Shown here piece after piece: positions 34,248-43,891 of a stretch of 64,000 nucleotides of DNA. Within the stretch, counting starts at the first letter, position 1. Each line of letters starts with the position of its first letter. Below the pieces are notes generated by a model that made no database searches, was not told the DNA's origin, and saw only the letters and a list, made by a program, of their open reading frames with translations. The stretch is from Halobacillus faecis (GTDB lineage Bacteria > Bacillota > Bacilli > Bacillales > Halobacillaceae), in contig NZ_BJYD01000020.1 of the NCBI RefSeq assembly GCF_007991335.1, positions 1 to 64,000 of the forward strand, in the 5' to 3' direction. The position numbers and the translations under genes were made by a program.

Positions 34248-35270
34248 ATGAGTAGATCTGAAAGGAAGATTGACCATATCCGCCATGCCATCAGTCACGA
34301 ACGGGAGATTCATAATCATTTTGATGATATTGAGATTGTTCATCAAAGTCTTGCCCGTCTCAATTTTGAGGATATACAGATGAATATACAAGTAGGGGAA
34401 CTTTATTTAAGTTCCCCTCTTTTTGTTAATGCGATGACTGGCGGTGGCGGAGATGAGACTATGGCCATTAACCGTAATTTGGCTATAGCTGCCAAAGAGA
34501 CTGGCATTGGAATGGCTGTCGGTTCCCAAATGTCAGCCTTGAAAAATGCCGAAGAACGGAAAACATATGAAATTGTTCGAGAAATGAATCCAGAAGGAAT
34601 CATCTTTGCCAATGTTGGAAGTGAAGCTACTTTAGAACAGGCAAGAGAAGCGGTGCGTATGCTCCATGCTGATGCGCTTCAAATCCATATCAACACCCTT
34701 CAGGAAATGATTATGCCTGAAGGGGATCGTGACTTTTCCCAACGGATGCATAGAATTCAAGACATGATTGATCACATTGATGTTCCAGTTATTGTAAAAG
34801 AAGTGGGCTATGGGATGTCTAAAGAAACCGCTGATACTCTTTATCAAATGGGATTTCGTCACCTTGATGTAGGAGGAAGAGGCGGAACAAATTTCTCTAA
34901 AGTGGAAAACATGAGGCGTGAGCGTGCGTTCACTTCGTTTAACAATTGGGGTATCCCCACTCCGGTTTCTGTGCTTGAAGCTTCTATTTATAATGATTTG
35001 CATGTTTTTGCATCAGGAGGTGTTCGCAACGGCCTTGATGGAGCAAAAGCCATGGTGCTTGGTGCGAAGGGTTTCGGTATGGCCGGATCACTACTAAAGG
35101 TACTAGTCAATGAGGGTAGAGAAGCGTTGGTCGAAGAAATCCATCATGTTCTACATGAATTCAAGATAGCTATGATGCTTCAAAACGCTCTCCAACCTAA
35201 AGAATTAAATGGAAAAGCACACGTTATGTTGGGTTATACGAAACAATGGTATGACCAAAGGATGATTTAA
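34248..35270 (+). CDS. fni: Type 2 isopentenyl-diphosphate isomerase
   Basis: FMN- and NADPH-dependent enzyme (340 aa) interconverting IPP and DMAPP. Characteristic stretches: NAMTGGGG, AVGSQMSAL, IIFANVGSEAT, EGDRDFSQR, VIVKEVGYGMS and GGRGGTNFS. The ATG at 34248 has better site spacing than that at 34242. It provides precursors for the heptaprenyl side chain made by HepS/HepT in this window. Confidence 0.93.
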   Translation: MSRSERKIDHIRHAISHEREIHNHFDDIEIVHQSLARLNFEDIQMNIQVGELYLSSPLFVNAMTGGGGDETMAINRNLAIAAKETGIGMAVGSQMSALKNAEERKTYEIVREMNPEGIIFANVGSEATLEQAREAVRMLHADALQIHINTLQEMIMPEGDRDFSQRMHRIQDMIDHIDVPVIVKEVGYGMSKETADTLYQMGFRHLDVGGRGGTNFSKVENMRRERAFTSFNNWGIPTPVSVLEASIYNDLHVFASGGVRNGLDGAKAMVLGAKGFGMAGSLLKVLVNEGREALVEEIHHVLHEFKIAMMLQNALQPKELNGKAHVMLGYTKQWYDQRMI

Positions 35271-35300
35271 GCCTATGACCAGCTGGTCATAGGCTTTTTT
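35271..35300 (+). terminator. Terminator after fni
   Basis: Near-continuous palindrome GCCTATGACC / GGTCATAGGC followed by six T residues. Confidence 0.88.
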
Positions 35301-35324
35301 ATGTAGAACCCCTATTATGCTCAC

Positions 35325-35520
35325 CAAACACTTCTCCGGGGATCCTTGGGACGTGCTCTATTCTCTCTATCGGTAGGCTACCCATCCCAGAATCCCACCC
35401 ACACCACAAACGTCACGAAACTGAGTCTCTTATAGTCCGGACGTTTCCCGGACCCTTTTCCCGTAGACCATAAACTCCCACAAAAGTCTCGAAATTAAGC
35501 CTCACGCAATCCTGCAATAT
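35325..35520. repeat. Two degenerate palindromic repeat tails in tandem
   Basis: Tail-type segments occur at 35405-35428 (cacaaacgtcacgaaactga) and 35479-35512 (cacaaaagtctcgaaattaa), matching the ends of copies at 11 and 47.9 kb. They fill the 354-nt gap before yphA; no gene is seen. Confidence 0.45.
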
Positions 35521-35565
35521 TCTTTAACACAACCGCTAGCTAACAGACCAATTCTTTTTATAAAA

Positions 35566-35596
35566 TGTTTAAAGCTTTCATGAACCACACATAATA
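35566..35596 (+). promoter_or_regulatory. Forespore (SigG-like) promoter candidate for yphA-yphB
   Basis: TGTTTA at 35566-35571, 18-nt spacer, CATAATA at 35590-35596 (six of seven to CATACTA), just upstream of the yphA start. Confidence 0.35.
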
Positions 35597-35624
35597 AGTG
35601 GTGAAGCTTGGGAGGTGTGGGGTC

Positions 35625-36218
35625 TTGGAGGCAACGTTTTATTGGTTTGCTTGGTCATTAACGGTTATAGCCGTCTTTTTTATTCAACGAAGGAAACTGA
35701 AACGCGACTTGTTATTGGTTTTGGGTGTGTTTATGTGTACATATGATTGGCTTTCTTGGAGCCCAAATGGACAATTTTATTTTCACATTTGTATCCTCCT
35801 CGTTTTCGGAACTTATCTTTTTATATCGATCAGAAGGTCGATGTTTGATTATTTTTGGCCTTTCATCCTTAGCGTTGGTTACGCAGCGGTTTGGATGTTT
35901 CTTGTTGTCCATCCAGTGTGGGTGAACTTCCCGGGAGTTTCTCTGTTTCTCCTTGTGATTGTGGGTCTCCTTCGGATGTTTGTTAAGGATGTAGGCGGCC
36001 AGATGGGGTTGTGGGTGTTAACAAACGCCGGAGGCACTTTGTTCTCTTTCCTTATCTTCGCCCTTTACCAAAATGAAGGCCTGATTGATACACATGCGAT
36101 GCTCTCTCTCTCGATCAAAGGGATGTTTGTGCTGCTCCTTTTCCACGGGGTGGATCAATTGAAGAGATCGATACGTAAAAAAAGAAAATCCATATCAAAA
36201 GGAGCTGCTTTTGTGTGA
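35625..36218 (+). CDS. yphA: YphA-type polytopic membrane protein
   Basis: Membrane protein of 197 aa with about six helices. The TTG at 35625 is chosen because GGAGGTG lies seven bases upstream; the longer frame from 35598 begins before that site. It overlaps yphB by 4 nt. The function is unknown; position and size match B. subtilis YphA. Confidence 0.78.
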   Translation: MEATFYWFAWSLTVIAVFFIQRRKLKRDLLLVLGVFMCTYDWLSWSPNGQFYFHICILLVFGTYLFISIRRSMFDYFWPFILSVGYAAVWMFLVVHPVWVNFPGVSLFLLVIVGLLRMFVKDVGGQMGLWVLTNAGGTLFSFLIFALYQNEGLIDTHAMLSLSIKGMFVLLLFHGVDQLKRSIRKKRKSISKGAAFV

Positions 36219-37099
36219 ATGAGTACACCTATCCAATTATATTAGGAATCCTAGTCGGTACAGCTCTTCGCGTCTTCATGCTGCGTACGGATTACAGGCA
36301 GTATCCGACTTATCTTCACGGGAAAATCATCCACTTATCTTTAGGGTTTATTGCCGCAGCGCTTGGAACGATCGCCATTCCTTCTATTATGGAAAAAGAA
36401 TTTACCGCTGTCACTTTCTTGACGTTAGCGGCTTCCCAATTTCGGGAAGTACGCAATATGGAGAGGAACACATTGACGGAAATGGACTCCTATGAACTTG
36501 TCCCGCGAGGCAATACGTATATTGAAGGAATAGCCGTTGCTTTTGAGAGTAGGAATTACCTCGTCATTTTTACTTCTTTCGTAGTCACCCTTTGTTATCT
36601 AGCGCTTAATATTTGGGTCGCTTTAGGGGCAGCTGTTGTATGTTTTCTTCTCTCAAGGATGTTGATGAGTGGTTCGAAGCTTTCGGATATCGTAACAGTA
36701 GAAGAGAAGACCATTTCTTTCGACGGAGCTGGTTTATATGTCGATAATATTTATATCATGAACATCGGTTTACCTGAGCGCCAGGAAGAGATTCTGAAAT
36801 ATGGAATGGGCTTTGTATTGACTCCTAAGGAATTCAGCGTCCGTTCTACGATTGCAAACCTCGGGCAAAGGCAGGCCATCTTGCATGATGTATCCGTCAC
36901 CCTGGGGGTTTTCAGGGATTCCGGTACGCCTGCTCTTGTGCCATTGATCAAAAGAGATTTGAATGATGGAAGGATTGGAGTGTTTATTCTTCCTCAAGAA
37001 AAGGATTCAAAACGAGCGAAAGAGATTATTGAACACGTACCTGTACTGGAAAACGCAATTCAAATGCCTTCGAGAAAGGGTAGGAGGAATCATTCATGA
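36215..37099 (+). CDS. yphB: YIEGIA-family membrane protein (YphB/SeaA-like)
   Basis: Protein of 294 aa with N-terminal and central transmembrane helices (about 5-22, 45-65, 110-150) and a cytosolic C-terminal part. The family-defining YIEGIA motif is at about 101-106 (RGNTYIEGIAVAF). Members are restricted to spore formers and are linked to spore envelope assembly. The GTG start overlaps yphA, and the stop overlaps the small partner gene by 4 nt. Confidence 0.82.
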   Translation: MNEYTYPIILGILVGTALRVFMLRTDYRQYPTYLHGKIIHLSLGFIAAALGTIAIPSIMEKEFTAVTFLTLAASQFREVRNMERNTLTEMDSYELVPRGNTYIEGIAVAFESRNYLVIFTSFVVTLCYLALNIWVALGAAVVCFLLSRMLMSGSKLSDIVTVEEKTISFDGAGLYVDNIYIMNIGLPERQEEILKYGMGFVLTPKEFSVRSTIANLGQRQAILHDVSVTLGVFRDSGTPALVPLIKRDLNDGRIGVFILPQEKDSKRAKEIIEHVPVLENAIQMPSRKGRRNHS

Positions 37100-37281
37100 A
37101 AATGGAGAAGGCCATATTGGCAGCCGTGACTACGGAGGATGATCGGGTCCATGGCAGTGCAGCTGTGTTTAAATGCGACACGAAGGAAGAGATGGAAGCG
37201 ATTGCGGCAAACCTGGAAGCCATTTTAGATGGAATCGCTCATGCATTAAGCGATCAACTATATATTATTGTCAAGCATTGA
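37096..37281 (+). CDS. Small capping-complex subunit of the YIEGIA system
   Basis: Protein of 61 aa that follows the YIEGIA gene in many spore formers. It overlaps that gene by 4 nt and has a TAGGAGG site at 37081-37087. The sequence is compact alpha/beta-like, with no signal or membrane segment. Its action together with YIEGIA is inferred from the conserved pairing. Confidence 0.7.
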   Translation: MKMEKAILAAVTTEDDRVHGSAAVFKCDTKEEMEAIAANLEAILDGIAHALSDQLYIIVKH

Positions 37282-37458
37282 GAAAGAATTGTTTCTTTTT
37301 CTAAAGTTTGCTAAGATAATAAAGTTAATGGCTTCCTGCTGTTCTTCGGAAGATGGGCTGTTAAACCATCGCCCGGGGGAGAGCAGTATTTTTTTGCTTT
37401 TCACTACTGAGGAAACATGGAATAATGAAAATAGAAATAAAGAAAGGATGATCCTTTC

Positions 37459-38769
37459 ATGAGAAAATCAGTAATTGCTATTGTAGGACGACCGAACGTT
37501 GGGAAATCAACCATATTTAACCGACTGGTCGGAGAAAGAATCTCTATTGTAGAAGATACGCCCGGTGTCACTAGAGACCGGATTTATGCAGAAGCCGAAT
37601 GGCTGACCACAAGTTTTAATGTCATTGATACCGGTGGGATTGAACTGGGGGACGAGCCGTTGCTCGTACAAATGAGAGCCCAGGCCCAAGTAGCGATCGA
37701 TGAAGCGGATGTCATTGTTTTTATGGTGAACGGCCGTGATGGAATTACAGGGGCTGACGAAGAAGTTGCCAAACTTCTATTTAAATCGAATAAACCGGTA
37801 GTCCTTGCGGTGAACAAGGTAGATAATCCTGAAATGAGAGAAAACATTTATGAATTTTACTCTCTCGGTTTTGGGGAACCTTTCCCAATTTCGGGTACAC
37901 ACGGGCTTGGACTTGGAGATATGCTGGATGAAGTAGTGAAACACTTCCCTGAAAAAATTCAGGAAGAGATCGATGATGATACCATTCGTTTCAGTCTAAT
38001 TGGCCGACCGAATGTAGGGAAATCTTCGCTCGTTAACAGTCTCCTCGGTCAGGAGCGCGTCATTGTCAGTGATATCGCAGGTACGACAAGGGATGCAATC
38101 GATACTCCGTTTACAAAAGATGAACGGGATTATGTGATCATTGATACAGCTGGCATGAGAAAACGAGGCAAAGTTTATGAAACGACCGAAAAATACAGCA
38201 TTATGAGGGCACTGAAGGCGATTGAACGTTCTGATGTTGTCCTGACGTTAATTGATGCAGATGCAGGCATTCATGAACAGGACAAAAAGATCGCTGGCTA
38301 TGCCCATGAAGCTGGAAAAGCGGTTATTATTGTCGTCAACAAATGGGATACCGTAGAGAAGGAAGAAAAAACGATGAAAGAGTTTGAAGACAAGGTTCGG
38401 GATCAATTCCGATTCCTTGACTACGCTCCGATTGTCTTTTTATCTGCCAAAACAAAAAAACGGATTCATACATTGATTCCTAAAGTACTGGAAGCAAGTG
38501 AGAACCATGCGAAGCGTGTGCAGACGAATCTGCTTAACGAGGTAATCATGGACGCTCTTGCTATGAATCCTTCTCCATCCATCAAGGGGCAGAAACTGAA
38601 GATCTTTTATGCCACTCAGGTTTCTGTTAAACCGCCAAGTTTTGTCGTATTCGTTAATGAACCTGAATTGATGCACTTCACCTATGAGCGATTCTTGGAA
38701 AATAGGATCCGCGAAGCTTTTGGTTTTGAAGGAACACCAATCAAGATCTTTGCAAGAAAACGTAGCTGA
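37459..38769 (+). CDS. der: Ribosome-associated GTPase Der (EngA)
   Basis: Essential factor for 50S subunit assembly, 436 aa. Two tandem GTPase domains are visible: first with GRPNVGKS (10-17), DTPGVTRD and NKVD; second with GRPNVGKS (about 182-189), DTAGMRKR and NKWD. A KH-like domain completes the C-terminus. The RBS AAGGATG lies at 37442-37448. gpsA follows after 25 nt. Confidence 0.95.
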   Translation: MRKSVIAIVGRPNVGKSTIFNRLVGERISIVEDTPGVTRDRIYAEAEWLTTSFNVIDTGGIELGDEPLLVQMRAQAQVAIDEADVIVFMVNGRDGITGADEEVAKLLFKSNKPVVLAVNKVDNPEMRENIYEFYSLGFGEPFPISGTHGLGLGDMLDEVVKHFPEKIQEEIDDDTIRFSLIGRPNVGKSSLVNSLLGQERVIVSDIAGTTRDAIDTPFTKDERDYVIIDTAGMRKRGKVYETTEKYSIMRALKAIERSDVVLTLIDADAGIHEQDKKIAGYAHEAGKAVIIVVNKWDTVEKEEKTMKEFEDKVRDQFRFLDYAPIVFLSAKTKKRIHTLIPKVLEASENHAKRVQTNLLNEVIMDALAMNPSPSIKGQKLKIFYATQVSVKPPSFVVFVNEPELMHFTYERFLENRIREAFGFEGTPIKIFARKRS

Positions 38770-38794
38770 TTCATTCAGGAAGGGAGTAGGTAGC

Positions 38795-39835
38795 ATGGAG
38801 AAAGTAGCTGTACTTGGTGCGGGGAGCTGGGGCACAGCTCTTGCCCTCGTTCTGGCTGATAATGGCCATGAGGTTCATCTCTGGACACACAGAGAGAATC
38901 TCGCTGAAGAAATCAACAGAACACATCGAAATGAAAAATATTTGAAAGATATTGATCTTCCTCATTCGATAAAGGCAAGCCATGATCTAGAAGCGGTTGT
39001 AGAAGGTGCTAAACATGTCATTTTAGTCGTTCCTACAAAAGCAATGAGAGAAGTATGCGGTCAAATGAAGCAAGTACTAAACGAAAAAGTAATCATCACA
39101 CACGCCTCAAAAGGGATAGAGCCTGGCTCTTACAAGCGTGTTTCGGAAGTGATTTCCGAAGAGATCCCAGAAGAAAAATATGAGGACATCGTCGTCCTTT
39201 CCGGTCCAAGTCATGCGGAAGAAGTGAGTCTCAGACAGCCGACAACCGTAACGGTTTCTTCAGATGAATTAGAAGTTGCGGAGAAAGTACAGGACCTCTT
39301 CATTAACCGCCAATTCCGTGTCTACACATCTCCAGACCTTGTAGGTGTGGAACTCGGTGGCGCTTTAAAAAATATCATCGCTCTTGGTGCTGGTATTTCT
39401 GATGGGCTTGGTTACGGGGATAACGCCAAAGCGGCTCTTATTACTAGAGGGCTTGCTGAAATTGCCCGGCTTGGAACTTCGATGGGAGCAAATCCGCTTA
39501 CCTTTTCCGGCTTGACAGGAATCGGTGACCTAATTGTAACTTGTACGAGCTCTCACAGCCGAAATTGGAGAGCAGGGAATAAACTAGGACAAGGGTACCC
39601 ATTGGATGATGTTCTGGAGCAAATGGGAATGGTCGTAGAAGGTGTAAGGACGACAAAAGCCGCTTTTCAACTTGCTAAGGAACAAGGGGTGGAAATGCCG
39701 ATTACTTCCGGGATCTATAGAATTCTATTTGAATCTGCTGACCCGAGAGATGTCGTGGACGAACTGATGACAAGGATTCGTCGTCATGAAATGGAGGATT
39801 TGACAAATATTCTTGATGAAAAGATGAATGACTGA
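38795..39835 (+). CDS. gpsA: Glycerol-3-phosphate dehydrogenase [NAD(P)+]
   Basis: Makes sn-glycerol-3-phosphate for phospholipids. The 346-residue protein has an N-terminal Rossmann motif [10 protein letters not shown], and the catalytic-lysine region [12 protein letters not shown]. The start at 38795 follows AGGAAGGGAG; the longer frame reaches into der. Order der-gpsA is conserved. Confidence 0.94.
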   Translation: MEKVAVLGAGSWGTALALVLADNGHEVHLWTHRENLAEEINRTHRNEKYLKDIDLPHSIKASHDLEAVVEGAKHVILVVPTKAMREVCGQMKQVLNEKVIITHASKGIEPGSYKRVSEVISEEIPEEKYEDIVVLSGPSHAEEVSLRQPTTVTVSSDELEVAEKVQDLFINRQFRVYTSPDLVGVELGGALKNIIALGAGISDGLGYGDNAKAALITRGLAEIARLGTSMGANPLTFSGLTGIGDLIVTCTSSHSRNWRAGNKLGQGYPLDDVLEQMGMVVEGVRTTKAAFQLAKEQGVEMPITSGIYRILFESADPRDVVDELMTRIRRHEMEDLTNILDEKMND

Positions 39836-39862
39836 CACATATCGACTCTCGTGCATATACTA
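39835..39862 (+). promoter_or_regulatory. Candidate SigK promoter for spoVIF
   Basis: AC at 39835-39836, 17-nt spacer and CATATACTA at 39854-39862, an exact match to the SigK consensus CATAnnnTA. It lies between gpsA and spoVIF. Confidence 0.6.
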
Positions 39863-39896
39863 CACAGAACCTAACGCACGAGGAGGTCAATTGTTC

Positions 39897-40154
39897 ATGA
39901 ATGATTTTCAAAAGAATATTTTTGATCATCTGAAGAAAAAAGCAAACATCGACCCAGAAGATGTCTTCAAAGTGGCGAATTCTGTACAGAATGCTGATTT
40001 CAGTGATGAGAAGACGGTCAGACGTCTTGTTCGCCAGCTCGCAAAGGTTGCTAATAAAAACGTGTCAAAATCGAAGGAAGATAAAATCGTTGAAGCAATC
40101 ACCAAACAAAACATGCCTCTGGATATGAATACCTTAGGTAAGTTTTTAAAATGA
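39897..40154 (+). CDS. spoVIF: Stage VI sporulation protein F (SpoVIF)
   Basis: Small mother-cell protein of 85 aa linked to spore coat assembly and resistance. The core FDHLKKKANIDPEDVFKVAN and the DEKTVRRLVRQLA segment resemble SpoVIF. ATG 39897 is preferred; TTG 39891 is closer to AGGAGGT and may be used. In B. subtilis the orthologue lies at a different locus (yjcC). A SigK-type promoter supports late mother-cell expression. Confidence 0.8.
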   Translation: MNDFQKNIFDHLKKKANIDPEDVFKVANSVQNADFSDEKTVRRLVRQLAKVANKNVSKSKEDKIVEAITKQNMPLDMNTLGKFLK

Positions 40155-40257
40155 TTACGAACCAATAGGCGCCTGAGGAGGCGGTCCTTCATTCGTATGC
40201 ATAAGATATTACGCAGCAATCATTACACATGAGCTGGTCAGGGAATTGTTTAGTCAC

Positions 40258-40288
40258 CCGGGGCAAACCATTTTGCCCCGGATTTTTT
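40258..40288 (+). terminator. Terminator after spoVIF
   Basis: Stem CCGGGGCAAA / TTTGCCCCGG followed by an A and six T residues. Confidence 0.88.
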
Positions 40289-40356
40289 ATGCTTATTTTC
40301 AGTTGAATGGCTTGGTAACTCTCAATGTCCATTTCATATAAGCGCATAAATGTTTA

Positions 40357-40599
40357 AGACTCCATTTCGAGACTTTTGTTGAGTGAATGGGGCTCCGGGG
40401 AGTGGCTCGCTTTCAGCGGGAGCGCGGTGATCTTCCTTATTTTTTCAGTATAGCCACAAAATGGGAAACGACTCTTGCTGTCATTTCTCACAATCATGGA
40501 ATGGGGGAATTTTGAAGCTGCGAGACTCCCGTGGGCGATGGAGCTAGACGAGTAGCTTCCCAACCACCCCTGAAGCTCAACAAGGCTTCGAAACCCGCA
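40357..40599. repeat. 243-bp palindromic repeat copy with inverted ends
   Basis: The left end (gactccatttcgagactttt, 40359-40378, then gttgag) is inverted at the right end (ctcaacaaggcttcgaaac, 40575-40593). Core blocks include cgagactcccgtgggcga (40520-40537) and gagtagcttcccaaccaccc (40550-40569). It is the second fullest copy and fills the long gap (40155-40798) before yphE. Confidence 0.6.
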
Positions 40600-40754
40600 T
40601 ACATCTCATAATAGAATTCTCAACAACCTTGACATATACTTTAATCATTTATCATCGACACAGTGTTAGACAGAGACATCTTAAAAAAGGTAGTAAGAAT
40701 GAATAAAAAGACTGATAGACTCTGTTTTCTCATCTGTCCGTTTATGGATACTTG

Positions 40755-40763
40755 TGGTATAAT
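40755..40763 (+). promoter_or_regulatory. Extended -10 promoter for yphE-yphF
   Basis: TGGTATAAT at 40755-40763 is a complete extended -10 element; no good -35 is seen at 17 nt. Confidence 0.45.
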
Positions 40764-40798
40764 ACCATCAGCAAAGTGTGTTTGAAGGAGGAAGAGCT

Positions 40799-40996
40799 GT
40801 GTCAGAGTCCATGCTCAAAATGTACATATCCTTCGCAGGGATTATTTCGTTGTTCCTGGCTGTTGGTTTAATTTACTTAAGCAGGTATAAAATAAAGGGT
40901 TTTCTATCAATATTGATTGCTGTTTTCGCTTATTTATTTATGATTTTCGGAGGAATCATCATTCTTTATATCGTCCTGAGCGGACCGACAGCATAA
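40799..40996 (+). CDS. yphE: YphE-like DUF2768 membrane protein
   Basis: Protein of 65 aa with two hydrophobic helices (about 9-27 and 38-60). The GTG start follows a strong AAGGAGGAAG site; the earlier frame start lies upstream of that site. Position between gpsA and yphF, and size (B. subtilis YphE is about 67 aa) support the call. Function unknown. Confidence 0.78.
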   Translation: MSESMLKMYISFAGIISLFLAVGLIYLSRYKIKGFLSILIAVFAYLFMIFGGIIILYIVLSGPTA

Positions 40997-41013
40997 CAGG
41001 AGGGAGAAACAAC

Positions 41014-41742
41014 ATGAAACGCTTTTTATTCATATTATTGCCCTTTACGGCATTGCTGCTTTCCGGATGTCTATATCCTCAGAGTAACTTGGCTAAGAAT
41101 CAGGTGCCGAATGATCAGCAGCTTGAGATGGTTCAAAATGCTGTGGACGCCTATCAGGAGAAGAAGAACGGTCTCCTGCCAATCAAAACAAAAGATCAAG
41201 ATACGCCGATCTTTCAAAAGTATCCTATTGAATTCAGTAAGTTGAAGGAAATGAACCTTCTTAGTGATTTACCGGGTACATCCTTTGAGAACGGCGGTCA
41301 TTATCAATACGTCATCATCCATCCAGAAACAGATCCGACCGTAAAAGTGCTGGACCTCCGTACGACAGAAGAGGTTCGTTCCTTACAGGTCAAAGTGAAG
41401 TTTTACAGAGATAACAATAAATACCCTCCGTTCGGGGATTTCGTAGCTCCCGGGGTGTATGAATTGGATCATGAGAAAATTGGAATGGACGAGCCTCCCA
41501 TGGTCAATAGTCCATATTCCGACCAGAAACTTCCCGTGTACCTTGATGAACTGGGGAGAGTGTATATTGATTACCGAAAAGACTTATACACGTATTTAAG
41601 AGAAGAAGAGCATAGTTACGAGCAAGGAGAAGATATCCGTTACTTACTGACTGATCATACCCCCTTTGTTCCTGCCTATTCGACGACTTATACAGTGGAA
41701 AATGGTGAGCCTGTGTTTTCAAAAGCTCAACCATCGACATGA
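41014..41742 (+). CDS. yphF: YphF-like lipoprotein
   Basis: Secreted lipoprotein of 242 aa. The signal ends with lipobox LSGC (Cys19). The mature part is hydrophilic with many Asp/Glu/Tyr residues and no domain I recognise. It is 17 nt after yphE and ends at a terminator; spoIVA follows with its own promoter. Function unknown. Confidence 0.82.
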   Translation: MKRFLFILLPFTALLLSGCLYPQSNLAKNQVPNDQQLEMVQNAVDAYQEKKNGLLPIKTKDQDTPIFQKYPIEFSKLKEMNLLSDLPGTSFENGGHYQYVIIHPETDPTVKVLDLRTTEEVRSLQVKVKFYRDNNKYPPFGDFVAPGVYELDHEKIGMDEPPMVNSPYSDQKLPVYLDELGRVYIDYRKDLYTYLREEEHSYEQGEDIRYLLTDHTPFVPAYSTTYTVENGEPVFSKAQPST

Positions 41743-41747
41743 TTGTG

Positions 41748-41778
41748 AACCGTTCCTGCATAGAGGGACGGTTTTTTT
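41748..41778 (+). terminator. Terminator after yphF
   Basis: Interrupted arms ACCGTtCC / GGgACGGT followed by seven T residues. Confidence 0.78.
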
Positions 41779-41907
41779 CATAGATTTTTAATGAGCATAA
41801 ACTATACTTGATTACACCATACCTATCCAGCGTTTCTCTTCTCCTGTTTATGCGAATCATCTATGATTGTTCGTCCATTATGAGTTTCGGTACTTATAAT
41901 TTCTTGC

Positions 41908-41935
41908 ATATTTCACTAGGACAACGTCATAGAAT
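41908..41935 (+). promoter_or_regulatory. Candidate SigE promoter for spoIVA
   Basis: ATA at 41908-41910, 17-nt spacer, CATAGAAT at 41928-41935. spoIVA is SigE-dependent in B. subtilis. Confidence 0.55.
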
Positions 41936-41986
41936 TAGATTGTCTAGGCTTGTATGAAGGTGAAATTTTATTTGGGAGGGGATCCT

Positions 41987-43465
41987 TTGGAAAAGGTTGA
42001 TATCTTCAGTGATATTTCCAAACGGACAAATGGAGATATTTATTTAGGAGTCGTGGGGGCTGTTCGTACTGGGAAATCTACTTTTATAAAAAAATTCATG
42101 GAGCTCGTTGTTTTACCCAATATGGAGGAAGAATCAGAGCGTGAGCGTGCGTTAGATGAACTGCCTCAAAGTGCGGCTGGAAAGACGATTATGACAACAG
42201 AACCTAAGTTTGTCCCTAATCAAGCGGCAAACATCAATATTGATGATCACCTCGATATCCGCGTCCGAATGGTCGATTGTGTTGGCTATGCTGTGAATGG
42301 GGCGGTCGGGTATGAAGATGAGCACGGACCAAGAATGATTCATACACCTTGGTATGAAGAGGCCATTCCTTTTCATGAAGCAGCGGAAATCGGTACGCAA
42401 AAAGTAATCCAGGAGCATTCGACCATTGGAATCGTTGTGACTACAGATGGGACCATCGGTGAAATCGCCCGGTCGGATTATGTGGAAGCCGAAGAGAAAA
42501 TCGTGGAAGAGTTGAGAGAAGTCGGAAAACCTTTCATCATGATTGTGAACTCCGCACAGCCTCATCATCCGAATACGGAAAAACTGAGAGCGAACCTGTC
42601 TGAGAAGTACGATATTCCCGTCCTTGCACTATCCGTTGAAAGCATGCGGGAAAATGATGTACAGAATGTTTTGCGAGAAGCATTATTCGAATTCCCTGTG
42701 CTGGAAGTGAATGTGAATTTACCGAGCTGGGTGATGGTCCTTGATTCACGACACTGGTTAAGAAACAACCTTCAAGAGGCGATTGAAGATACGGTTAAGG
42801 ACATCAAACGCTTACGAGATGTGGATACCGTCGTAGGGAACTTCGATCAATATGAATACATTACGGGTGCTCATATTTCAGGGATGGACCTTGGGGAAGG
42901 CATTGCTGAAATCGATCTTCAAGCGCCGGAACATTTATATGATCATGTGTTAAAAGAAATTGTCGGTGAAGAAATCCGAGGGAAAGATCATTTGCTTGAG
43001 ATTATGCAGGATTTCTCACATGCGAAGAGAGAGTATGACCAAGTGGCAGACGCTTTACAGATGGTCAAACAGACGGGGTATGGAATCGCTGCACCGACCT
43101 TAGAGGATATGACTTTAGATGAGCCGGAAATCATTAGGCAGGGCTCGAGGTTTGGAGTAAGGTTGAAAGCTGTCGCACCGTCGATCCATATGGTGAAAGT
43201 GGATGTTCAATCTGAATTTTCACCGATTATTGGAACAGAAAAACAGAGTGAAGAACTTGTCAGATATCTCATGCAGGACTTTGAAGAAGATCCACTGTCT
43301 ATCTGGAATTCAGATATCTTTGGCAGGTCCTTAAGTTCAATCGTTCGTGAGGGCATCCAGGCCAAACTGGCACTCATGCCGGAAAATGCAAGGTACAAAC
43401 TTCAAGAAACGCTCGAGCGTATCATCAATGAAGGATCAGGTGGTATGATCGCAATTATTTTATAA
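41987..43465 (+). CDS. spoIVA: Spore coat morphogenetic ATPase SpoIVA
   Basis: Forms the basement layer of the spore coat by ATP-driven polymerisation. The 492-residue protein is the same length as in B. subtilis. Walker A GAVRTGKST has Lys30, and the C-terminus GGMIAIIL (membrane/SpoVM-contacting end) is intact. The TTG at 41987, after GGGAGGGG, restores the conserved start EKVDIF; an ATG at 41954 would add 11 unconserved residues. Confidence 0.95.
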   Translation: MEKVDIFSDISKRTNGDIYLGVVGAVRTGKSTFIKKFMELVVLPNMEEESERERALDELPQSAAGKTIMTTEPKFVPNQAANINIDDHLDIRVRMVDCVGYAVNGAVGYEDEHGPRMIHTPWYEEAIPFHEAAEIGTQKVIQEHSTIGIVVTTDGTIGEIARSDYVEAEEKIVEELREVGKPFIMIVNSAQPHHPNTEKLRANLSEKYDIPVLALSVESMRENDVQNVLREALFEFPVLEVNVNLPSWVMVLDSRHWLRNNLQEAIEDTVKDIKRLRDVDTVVGNFDQYEYITGAHISGMDLGEGIAEIDLQAPEHLYDHVLKEIVGEEIRGKDHLLEIMQDFSHAKREYDQVADALQMVKQTGYGIAAPTLEDMTLDEPEIIRQGSRFGVRLKAVAPSIHMVKVDVQSEFSPIIGTEKQSEELVRYLMQDFEEDPLSIWNSDIFGRSLSSIVREGIQAKLALMPENARYKLQETLERIINEGSGGMIAIIL

Positions 43466-43485
43466 CGGCTCCGTGTGAGCCGTTT
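43463..43485 (+). terminator. Terminator after spoIVA
   Basis: Arms AACGGCTC / GAGCCGTT with T-rich tail, starting at the spoIVA stop codon. Confidence 0.75.
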
Positions 43486-43860
43486 TTAATTTTGTTTTTT
43501 TGACCAAAGCACATCCGCAAGTTTCCAAGGGTTTTTCTTGACACTTGATGGGTGTGATGGAGAAAAATATGGGTGATATTTTCACTTGAGAAAAGTGCAT
43601 GATTCTCTTGGTTTTCATTTTCAAAAACACCAGAAATGCTTATTTTTCAGTGTTTTCAAGAAAAAAATTGCGAAGTTTAAAGGATTTTTCAAGGTAGATG
43701 TCGTAATTACCTATGTGGAGATCAAAAAAGTTGTGAAAACCCCGTCATATCAAGGTTTTAGAGGGTTTGCCACTGGAAGAAGATTATGGCAGGCTACACC
43801 GGAAATGAAGCGGAATTCAGCCCGTAAGTCGCGTTGTTACGCGTTTTTAACACGATTGTC
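43486..43860. other. Long AT-rich intergenic region, no gene recognised
   Basis: About 375 nt before the hbs promoter. A 112-codon frame (43586-43924) has no ribosome site and an unnatural composition rich in Lys, Phe and Arg. A TTGACA-like block at 43537-43542 has no matching -10. The region may hold additional hbs promoters. Confidence 0.4.
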
Positions 43861-43863
43861 TAT

Positions 43864-43891
43864 TGAATTTCGCTTTAAACTCGTTTATTAT
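43864..43891 (+). promoter_or_regulatory. Promoter of hbs
   Basis: TTGAAT at 43864-43869, 16-nt spacer, TATTAT at 43886-43891; a leader hairpin (AAGTGG / CCACTT) follows at 43932-43949. Confidence 0.5.

Noticed and set aside
37268-37462. 64-codon frame between the capping subunit and der
   Set aside because: No ribosome site, overlaps the preceding gene, and unlikely composition.
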